7,233 nt of DNA, taken from NCBI GenBank assembly GCA_964445985.1, contig CAYUMU010000151.1, positions 1 through 7,233 of the forward strand. Direction: 5' to 3'. A program made the translations under genes and the position numbers. The stretch comes from CAYUMU01 sp964445985. GTDB taxonomy: Bacteria > Planctomycetota > Planctomycetia > Pirellulales > S012-138. A model generated the notes under the pieces. It had not been told where the DNA came from. It ran no database searches and saw only the letters and a list, made by a program, of their open reading frames with translations. Shown here one piece after another: positions 1 through 5,393 of this stretch; the stretch's first letter is position 1; each line of letters starts with the position of its first letter.

Positions 1-2
1 AG

Positions 3-68
3 CGCGCGTCGGCCCTGTTCGAGATTCAAGTGACCGCCGACGCCCAAGGTCAATCCGTCCGGCGATGA
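3..68 (+). CDS. C-terminal end of a gene entering from the left (partial, function unknown)
   Basis: Frame 3 of the + strand is open from the window edge and reads RASALFEIQVTADAQGQSVRR before a TGA at 66-68. About 70 percent of codons end in G or C, as in the complete genes here. The stretch looks like an alternating beta strand followed by a basic tail, as at the end of a secreted or membrane-associated protein. It ends 42 bases before the stop codon of the convergent dehydrogenase gene, a typical tail-to-tail arrangement. Twenty-one residues are too few to name a family. The frame could also be open by chance, because frame 2 is open here as well. Confidence 0.4.
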   Translation, partial: RASALFEIQVTADAQGQSVRR

Positions 69-82
69 TGTTCAACTTCCCC

Positions 83-101
83 TGCCAGTGCACTCCTGGC
101 A
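83..101. terminator. Small hairpin between convergent genes, possible shared terminator
   Basis: Perfect 6-bp inverted repeat, TGCCAG at 83-88 and CTGGCA at 96-101, with a 7-base loop. It lies between the stop codons of the partial + strand gene (68) and the - strand dehydrogenase (111), where a bidirectional terminator would be expected. There is no T-tract on either side, so it is not a canonical Rho-independent terminator. The call rests on position and symmetry only. Confidence 0.25.
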
Positions 102-110
102 ACACTCGCC

Positions 111-3100
111 CTATTTCAGCGTCGAAAGATACTCCACCAAGTCCCGCAGCTCGCTCTTCGTTAAAAACTTCACCAGGTCTTGCGGCATCGCCGATTGGCC
201 TTGGGCCTGCTCATCGATCCGCGATTTCTCCACCGTCACAAAGTTGCCTTCGGCCGTTTGCAGGCTCAGCGTCTTCTCATCCTCCCCCTTCAGAATGCCC
301 TGCTGCGTGGTGCCGTCATCCAAAATCAAGATCACCGTTTCAAAGTTCTTGGCAATCTTGGCACTGGGGGCCACGATCGCTTCCAGCAGGTACTGCCGAT
401 CCTTTTCCTTGGCCACGTGCGACAAATCAGGCCCCACGTCGCCCCCCTTGGTTTCCACCTTGTGGCACCTCCGGCACGAAACCGCCACGCGGTCAAAGAA
501 AATGCTCTCACCCCGCACGGCGTTGCCGCCGTGCAGCGTTTCCCAATAGGCCGCCAGCGGATTGCCCCCGTCGCGACGGGCGTTGTACCGCGCTAGCCTT
601 GCCTGCACCTCAGGCGTTTTGTGCTCCGCCGCCGCATCCAAGAGGTCCAGTTGCGAGTCCGCCGGAACCTCGCCGGCCAACAGCCGATCGAGCCACGCCA
701 CCAGCAGTTCATCGGCCGCCTTGTCTTGCAGCGGAGCCAGCGCCGCGAACGCCGCTTGTCGCTCGATCCGCTCTTCCGACTTCAAGAACCGCGGCGCGAG
801 CGTCAGAAATTCGCCCGGCTCAACTTGCGACAACGCCGTCGCCGCCGCCGCGCGAACTTCGGCCGCGTCGTCCTTCAAGCTCTGGCGAATCACCTCGCCC
901 AGCTCCGGCGGTTTCACGTATGCCAGCGCCGCCAACGCGTCCATCCTGGCTTGCCGCGGCGCCTCGCCATCCAGAGCCAACTTCACCAGCAGCGGACCCG
1001 CATCGCCCAGCTTCAATTTGCCGGCCAGCTTCGCCGCTTCCTGCCGAACTTCGGCCGGCCCGGCAAACATGCCTGGCAAATACTCGCGAACCGCGTTCTT
1101 CACCACGGCCTCGTCGCGAGCCTCCAGCGGACGCCACAAACCCAGCACCGAATCGCGCCCCACCGGCGCCGGCCACTGCCCCAGCAACTGCAAAGCGATC
1201 GTCCGCAACATCGGGCTCGCGCCGTCATTGGCGGCAAACGCCGCCAGCGCTCGCGCGTTGGCCGCCTCGCCCAGCGCGTTCTGCGCCGCCAAGGCCCTTC
1301 GTAGCGCCGGGTCCGGCAATCCATACTGCGACACCAACGCCGCCAACCGCGGAAACGCCGCCGGAATCGGCTCATCGTAAATCGCCCTGGCCGCTTCCGT
1401 AATCAACCGCGGATCGGCATCCCGCAGAAAGCCGGCCACCGCTGGCGATTTCTGCCGCCGCATCGCCAGCAATCCCCCCAGCCGAGCCGCCACCGAAGGA
1501 TCGCGCAGCGTGGCTTCCAAGGCCGCCTCATCGGCCGAGCCCGCCAACCCCATCACGGCCGCATGCCGCAAGAAGGGGTCTTTATCGGCATTCGCTCGCA
1601 GCACGGCCAACAACGGTGGCACAGCCCTCGGATCGGCCAGCTTGCCCAACCCTTGGGCCGCGAAAAACTTCACGCGGTCACTCGCATCTTGCAACAACCC
1701 CATCAGCTTCTCCGCGCTCTCCCCCTGCCGCAAATCGCCCAGCGCCTTCACCGCTTGGGCACGCAACTCGGCGTCGCTGTTCTCGCACGCAGCCACGATG
1801 TACGGAACCGGCGACGAAAGCCGCTGCTGCCGCGCCATCTGCGCCAGCGCCCACAACGCGTGCCGACGAGCCAACTCGCTGGGGCTTTCTTCCAGCGTCC
1901 TCGCCAAGGCCGCCACAACCTTCTCGCCCCGGCCAGCCAGCTCATACTGCGCCGCCAACCGCACCCGCAGATCGGCATGCCCCAGCCAGGCCACAAGGTC
2001 TTCCAGCGATTGCTCACTCAGGGTCTTGGCCAAAATAACATCCACCTGTTTCGCGGCTTTCGCCCGCGAAGCCTCGGGATCATTCACGCGATAGATCCGC
2101 CCTTTGCCCAGGCCGGTCCAGCCATCCACCCAGTCCGAAACATACACGCCGCCGCCCGGCCCAAACTCCACGTCGGTGGCCAGAATCTGCCACAAGAACT
2201 GCCCTTGCCCGGAAACTTTGTAACTCGCCCCTTCCGGCTGCATGTTGATCGTGCGCACGCCGCTCTGGTTGGGCGTGCCGCGAAAATCACACAGAAAGAA
2301 GGTGTCGTGGTAGCTGCTCGCCAAACCCGTGCCAGGGTAGTACGCCAGCCCCGAAGGCCCATCGGCAATGTTGGCCAGCGGTGGCACAATATAAGCCGCC
2401 TGACCTTCGTGATAAGGGTGCCACAGCTTCTCGCGATTCCAAGGCCCGCGATCCGACAAATACTGATAGCTCATCAGCCAACCGCTGTTGCCGCCTTCCA
2501 CCAAATGCGTCCACCGGGCTTTATCCCCCGAGTCCGAATTGTTCTCGCCCGTAAACAAATCGCCCCGCTCGTTAAACGCCAACTCCTGCGGATTCCGCAG
2601 CCCAAACGCAAAAATCTCGAGCCCCGATCCGTCCGGCTCGCACCGCAGCACCGCCCCCGTGTGCGGCAGAAACAACTGCCGGCCGTCGGCGGTCTTCACG
2701 TTCAACCCCCGGTCGCCAATGCTGAAGTACAGCCGGCCGTCGGGTCCGAACTCAAACCCGTGCATGTCATGACCGCGGAAAGCCACGTGCACGCCGTAAC
2801 CGGTGCTGAGCACTTCCCGCTCGTCGGCCACGCCATCCTGGTTGTTGTCGCGCAGCAGCCACAAATCGGGGATGCACGCGTAATACACATTCTTGCCATC
2901 CACAATCACCCCGGCCCCGGTGCCATCCAGCGGGCCGTTGAAACCGTCGGCAAACACGGTCGCCTGATCGGCCTGGCCATCGCCGTTGGTATCCACCAGC
3001 CGCCGAATCCGATCCTGCTCCTTGGTGTAGCCCTCGAGCTTGTCGCCCAGGTATTTCTGAAAATAGGCCAGGCGGTCCTCGACACTTTCGGCGGCCAACT

Positions 3101-3422
3101 CGTCGTCCAACCAGTTCATATGCCGGCGATTGTCTTCCACGCCCTTCTCTTGGCGAAAGGTCTCGGCCACGTAGCAACGCCCCAGCGTGTCAAAGCAAAA
3201 GGCCACCGGATTCGCCACCAGCGGCTCCGCGGCATATAGCTCCACCTTCAAACCAGCAGCCGGTTGGAAGCCCGCCACGGCTTTGGCAGCCTGATCGCTG
3301 GCCCCGGCAATCGGCGGTTCATAGGCCGGTTCATCGCTCTGTGCCCAAGCAACCGCGGGCGTCAGGCAGGCCAGCAAGCAAACCGTTGAAACGCCGAGCA
3401 GGCAAAGTCGTGAAAATCGCAT
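111..3422 (-). CDS. PVC-type membrane-bound dehydrogenase with HEAT repeats and C-terminal CxxCH cytochrome c domain
   Basis: A 1103-residue exported redox protein, numbered from the ATG at 3422. Residues 1-27 form a Sec signal peptide: MRFSR, a hydrophobic core, then AWA before QS. An LLAC at 16-19 is a poor lipobox, so lipidation is less likely. Residues about 50-450 match the PVC-type dehydrogenase domain (TIGR02604 type, related to PQQ-dependent glucose/sorbosone dehydrogenase propellers), with HDMHGFEFGPDG near 218, GLRNPQE near 274 and VSDWVDGW near 428. Two calcium-loop-like motifs sit at 144-152 (DTNGDGQAD) and 192-200. Residues about 460-930 are Ala/Leu-rich HEAT-like helical repeats. 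Residues about 965-1103 are the PVC heme-binding domain (TIGR02603 type) with CRRCH at 983-987 and M1079 as the likely distal ligand. A role in oxidising a sugar-like or alcohol substrate in the periplasm and passing electrons to the C-terminal heme is inferred from the family; the substrate cannot be read from sequence. An in-frame TTG at 3452 would add 10 residues. The ATG fits the signal peptide and the promoter at 3474-3503 better, although neither start has a Shine-Dalgarno sequence. Confidence 0.92.
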   Translation of the reverse strand: MRFSRLCLLGVSTVCLLACLTPAVAWAQSDEPAYEPPIAGASDQAAKAVAGFQPAAGLKVELYAAEPLVANPVAFCFDTLGRCYVAETFRQEKGVEDNRRHMNWLDDELAAESVEDRLAYFQKYLGDKLEGYTKEQDRIRRLVDTNGDGQADQATVFADGFNGPLDGTGAGVIVDGKNVYYACIPDLWLLRDNNQDGVADEREVLSTGYGVHVAFRGHDMHGFEFGPDGRLYFSIGDRGLNVKTADGRQLFLPHTGAVLRCEPDGSGLEIFAFGLRNPQELAFNERGDLFTGENNSDSGDKARWTHLVEGGNSGWLMSYQYLSDRGPWNREKLWHPYHEGQAAYIVPPLANIADGPSGLAYYPGTGLASSYHDTFFLCDFRGTPNQSGVRTINMQPEGASYKVSGQGQFLWQILATDVEFGPGGGVYVSDWVDGWTGLGKGRIYRVNDPEASRAKAAKQVDVILAKTLSEQSLEDLVAWLGHADLRVRLAAQYELAGRGEKVVAALARTLEESPSELARRHALWALAQMARQQRLSSPVPYIVAACENSDAELRAQAVKALGDLRQGESAEKLMGLLQDASDRVKFFAAQGLGKLADPRAVPPLLAVLRANADKDPFLRHAAVMGLAGSADEAALEATLRDPSVAARLGGLLAMRRQKSPAVAGFLRDADPRLITEAARAIYDEPIPAAFPRLAALVSQYGLPDPALRRALAAQNALGEAANARALAAFAANDGASPMLRTIALQLLGQWPAPVGRDSVLGLWRPLEARDEAVVKNAVREYLPGMFAGPAEVRQEAAKLAGKLKLGDAGPLLVKLALDGEAPRQARMDALAALAYVKPPELGEVIRQSLKDDAAEVRAAAATALSQVEPGEFLTLAPRFLKSEERIERQAAFAALAPLQDKAADELLVAWLDRLLAGEVPADSQLDLLDAAAEHKTPEVQARLARYNARRDGGNPLAAYWETLHGGNAVRGESIFFDRVAVSCRRCHKVETKGGDVGPDLSHVAKEKDRQYLLEAIVAPSAKIAKNFETVILILDDGTTQQGILKGEDEKTLSLQTAEGNFVTVEKSRIDEQAQGQSAMPQDLVKFLTKSELRDLVEYLSTLK

Positions 3423-3473
3423 AAACCAACGGGGAAAGGAGAAATAAGGCAAGATTTTGGGGGCAGACTACCC

Positions 3474-3503
3474 ATTATGGCCTCCCGCCCAGCCGAGTGC
3501 CAA
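3474..3503 (-). promoter_or_regulatory. Sigma70-like promoter of the dehydrogenase gene
   Basis: Read on the - strand, TTGGCA (3503-3498, 5 of 6 matches to TTGACA) and CATAAT (3479-3474, 5 of 6 to TATAAT) are separated by 18 bases. Transcription would start near 3467 and leave a leader of about 45 bases before the ATG at 3422, but only about 15 before the alternative TTG at 3452. This supports the ATG. It also suggests that the dehydrogenase is transcribed independently of the permease upstream. The match is by eye and unscored. Confidence 0.45.
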
Positions 3504-3537
3504 GGGGGAACAATCGCAGGCCCGCCGCCTCACGTGC

Positions 3538-3580
3538 CATGCTTACGCCCTTACGCCCTTACGCCCCCGGCGTAAGCATG
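3538..3580. repeat. Palindromic repeat, copy 1, with expanded 8-bp tandem units
   Basis: Arms CATGCTTACGCC (3538-3549) and GGCGTAAGCATG (3569-3580) are perfect 12-bp inverted repeats. The left arm is followed by two more copies of the 8-mer CTTACGCC (starting at 3550 and 3558), so three units occur in tandem. The right arm can therefore pair either with the first unit (12 bp, 19-base loop) or with the last (8 bp, 3-base loop). The same arms recur at 3775-3801. This looks like an intergenic REP-like element, and the tandem units look like slippage expansion of one arm. The two shared copies are directly visible; the REP-like label is inference. Confidence 0.75.
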
Positions 3581-3591
3581 CGGACGGGTGG

Positions 3592-3658
3592 CTGGGGTCA
3601 AGTCGTGGCCAATCCAGCCTGCACTCGCCAACCACCGCAGGCCACGACTTGCCCCCAG
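3592..3658. repeat. Long inverted repeat with 19-bp arms
   Basis: CTGGGGTCAAGTCGTGGCC at 3592-3610 pairs with GGCCACGACTTGCCCCCAG at 3640-3658, 18 of 19 positions complementary, around a 29-base loop. It lies 11 bases after copy 1 of the CATGCTTACGCC palindrome and 116 bases before copy 2. As RNA or extruded DNA it would be a very stable hairpin. It lacks a T-tract and is too far (about 250 bases) from the permease stop to be that gene's obvious terminator. It may be part of the same small repeated element as the flanking palindromes. Confidence 0.7.
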
Positions 3659-3774
3659 AAGAACCCGGCCCAACAGCCCGAAATCACAACGGAGCCGCAA
3701 GGCAAGCAGCCCCGTTGGCCTTGCCCGCCAACCAAAGTCATACATCGTGCCGCGAGCCAAGCCCGCATGTGTGC

Positions 3775-3801
3775 CATGCTTACGCCCGTGGCGTAAGCAT
3801 G
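3775..3801. repeat. Palindromic repeat, copy 2 (compact form)
   Basis: Arms CATGCTTACGCC (3775-3786) and GGCGTAAGCATG (3790-3801) form a perfect 12-bp stem with a 3-base CGT loop. The identity with copy 1 extends outward on the left: GTGCCATGCTTACGCCC is shared at 3534-3550 and 3771-3787. This compact copy, without tandem units, is probably the basic form of the element, and copy 1 a derivative. Confidence 0.75.
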
Positions 3802-3906
3802 TTCTCAACGCGCTGCAATGCCCTTCACTCCGGCGCCTGCAAAAAAGCTTCGCAAAAAGAAAACCATTCACCGGGTCGCTCCGGCCCTGCCAGCGCGCCC
3901 CTCCCC

Positions 3907-5157
3907 TCACACATCATGCAAAACCACGGCCGGGTCTTGCATCACCGCTCTCAGGGTCGGCAAATAGCTGGCCACCAGGCATACCAGCGGCGCGCCCACC
4001 AGGCTGGAAATCAGCACCCCATACGCCGGCGAAAAGTCGCCCGGTTGCACGCCGAAGAACCTCACGCCAATCACTTGCGCCAGCGCGCTCCCCGCCAGGT
4101 AGCCCAACCCGCCCCCGATCAAACCCAGCAAAAACGCTTTCCCAAGGAACAAGCCGGCAATGTAGCGGGAACGCTTGCCGATGGCCCGCAACAAGCCAAT
4201 CTCCGGCCGCCGCTCGCGCACGTTGGACATCGCCAGCAGTCCGACCCACACCGCGCACACCAACACCACCAGCGGCGTCACCACCAGGGCCAGCTTGGTA
4301 ATCGCTGCTTGAATGGCCGAACGCTTTTCGGCAATGTCGGCCCGCTTGGCCGCCACCATGTCGCGCTGCTCGGCCCTGGCCTGCGCAATCGATTCAAACT
4401 CGGTGATCTTGGTGTCGGGCAGGGTTTGGGCCAGCTCTTTACGAATGGTGCCGAGCCGGTCGCCGTCGCACTCGCAGCCAATCGCAAAAATCTGGTTCAC
4501 GCGGCCGTCTTTCCCCAGCAGCCGCTGCGCGTCGCCCAGGTTGACCGCCACGGTAATGTCTTCCTTGCTCCCTTTCTCCGGCAGCGCTCGGGCCAGTTTG
4601 AACGTGCTCCCCAATACCTCCACCGCATCCCCTTCTTTCAAGCCGGCCGGCTTCCATAGCTCGTAGCCTAAGTAAACCTGACCTCGGGGAATGCTGTAGC
4701 CCATCGGCTTCTTCGAGCCGAAATGTTTCTGCGGCACTTCCTTTTGATAGCCCACCAGCAACACGTTGCGATCGTGCCAACGCACCTTTTGCTGCAGCGT
4801 GGCCACCAGGTGGCGAATGTGCTCCAAGTGGGGCGACTCGGCCAGGGTCCGCACGTGGCTCTCCGGCATGTCGGCAGCAGAAAAGTCGTCGGCCCAAAAA
4901 TCGGCCATGTTGGTCCCCTCGGGCACGATCATCAGGTTGAAGCCCATCGTCAGCATCAACTTGCGGGTCTGGTCTTCCATCTCCCCCAGTTGTTCGTCGA
5001 TCTGCCCGGTCAGCCGCTCGGTTTCTTGCCCGTAGCCTTGCACCAGCACCGGCCCCGCCACATACAACATGGCCGCGGCAATCACGGCGCTCAGGCTCAG
5101 CAAGAAATTGAGGCGACGAAACCAAAGCTCGGCGAACATGAGCTTGAGCGTGGCCAT
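3907..5157 (-). CDS. FtsX/MacB-like ABC transporter permease
   Basis: A 416-residue inner-membrane permease of the FtsX/MacB (type VII ABC) class. One N-terminal membrane segment (about 17-39) is followed by a large extracytoplasmic domain (about 40-285). That domain contains a segment GFNLMIVPEGTNMADFW (72-88), an SIPRGQVYLG strand region near 155 and coiled-coil-prone stretches near 42-68 and 256-282. Three C-terminal membrane segments follow, near 288-310, 334-360 and 378-400. The cytoplasmic coupling loop RERRPEIGLLRAIGKR (314-329) is the family's signature, and the C-terminus (PTLRAVMQDPAVVLHD) matches the usual family tail. Such permeases work with a cytoplasmic ATPase to drive mechanical work or lipid, peptide or lipoprotein movement across the envelope rather than classic uptake; the substrate here is unknown. 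No ATPase or second permease gene lies on either side. The start is set by a GGAG-type ribosome site 5 bases upstream. Length is normal for a stand-alone permease subunit. A CEC pair at 228-230 is a small oddity. Confidence 0.92.
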   Translation of the reverse strand: MATLKLMFAELWFRRLNFLLSLSAVIAAAMLYVAGPVLVQGYGQETERLTGQIDEQLGEMEDQTRKLMLTMGFNLMIVPEGTNMADFWADDFSAADMPESHVRTLAESPHLEHIRHLVATLQQKVRWHDRNVLLVGYQKEVPQKHFGSKKPMGYSIPRGQVYLGYELWKPAGLKEGDAVEVLGSTFKLARALPEKGSKEDITVAVNLGDAQRLLGKDGRVNQIFAIGCECDGDRLGTIRKELAQTLPDTKITEFESIAQARAEQRDMVAAKRADIAEKRSAIQAAITKLALVVTPLVVLVCAVWVGLLAMSNVRERRPEIGLLRAIGKRSRYIAGLFLGKAFLLGLIGGGLGYLAGSALAQVIGVRFFGVQPGDFSPAYGVLISSLVGAPLVCLVASYLPTLRAVMQDPAVVLHDV

Positions 5158-5162
5158 GATGT

Positions 5163-5168
5163 CTCTCC
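5163..5168 (-). promoter_or_regulatory. Ribosome binding site of the permease gene
   Basis: GGAGAG on the - strand lies 5 bases before the ATG at 5157. It is a good Shine-Dalgarno match that fixes the start, and contrasts with the dehydrogenase gene, which has none. Confidence 0.6.
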
Positions 5169-5261
5169 GTCGATGAGAACGCGCGAATCAATTGCACGAG
5201 AGTAGCCGCCCCCCATGGAACAGCTCCGTCCTGCTCCTTCTCACTGCCCACCCGCCAAACA

Positions 5262-5291
5262 AGTATACTGTGGTCTGGCCGTGCCTGGCAG
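5262..5291 (-). promoter_or_regulatory. Possible permease promoter over an AGTATACT palindrome
   Basis: AGTATACT at 5262-5269 is a perfect 8-bp palindrome in the divergent intergenic region, so each strand carries a TATACT (-10-like, 5 of 6). On the - strand it is preceded by CTGCCA (5291-5286, 4 of 6 to TTGACA) at 18 bases, which would start the permease transcript about 98 bases before its ATG. On the + strand no acceptable -35 is found at 16-18 bases. A short hairpin (CCGTT 5292-5296, AACGG 5304-5308) follows and could lie in a leader of the + strand gene. The match is weak and unscored. Confidence 0.25.
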
Positions 5292-5379
5292 CCGTTTGCT
5301 GGCAACGGTGGGCTGCATCGAGTAGTTTACATTCCACCTAGCGCAACACATCTGGGTCGTCGAAACCCTCGTACTTTTT

Positions 5380-5385
5380 GGGGAG
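5380..5385 (+). promoter_or_regulatory. Ribosome binding site of the DUF1559 gene
   Basis: GGGGAG lies 8 bases before the ATG at 5394. Together with the signal peptide that begins exactly at this ATG it supports the chosen start. Confidence 0.5.
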
Positions 5386-5393
5386 CCAACTCC

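Larger units (their letters stand above)
3504..3906. other. Intergenic region with nested palindromes, no convincing gene
   Basis: The gap lies between the permease stop and the dehydrogenase promoter, and both genes are on the - strand. The open frames crossing it show no signal peptide, domain motif or codon preference like the real genes. They extend into the neighbouring genes in antisense or have unnatural composition. The content is three inverted-repeat structures (3538-3580, 3592-3658, 3775-3801), described separately. The last 100 bases contain A-rich runs at 3841-3846 and 3854-3863, which on the - strand are T-runs downstream of the permease gene. No clear strong hairpin precedes them. 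Confidence 0.6.

Noticed and set aside
65..1402. Long + strand open frame of 445 codons opposite the dehydrogenase gene
   Set aside because: It lies antisense to a protein with clear domains and a CxxCH motif. Its translation is dominated by Pro, Ala, Arg and Ser with no motif, as expected of a GC-rich shadow frame.
1563..3239. 558-codon + strand open frame opposite the dehydrogenase gene
   Set aside because: The His/Gln/Pro/Arg-rich composition is typical of the antisense of a GC3-biased gene. There is no domain and no sensible start region.
3422..3452. TTG start at 3452 for the dehydrogenase
   Set aside because: It would add MPYFSFPRWF ahead of a clean signal peptide, has no ribosome site, and lies too close to the promoter's predicted start point.
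3854..3884. Possible Rho-independent terminator after the permease gene (CCGG/CCGG stem, then T-run on the - strand)
   Set aside because: The stem is only 4 bp and the T-run starts about 8 bases after it, so it does not meet the usual form.
3457..4659. 400-codon + strand open frame across the intergenic region and the permease gene
   Set aside because: Its second half is antisense to the well-supported permease, and the first half runs through the palindromes with low-complexity, His/Arg-rich sequence.
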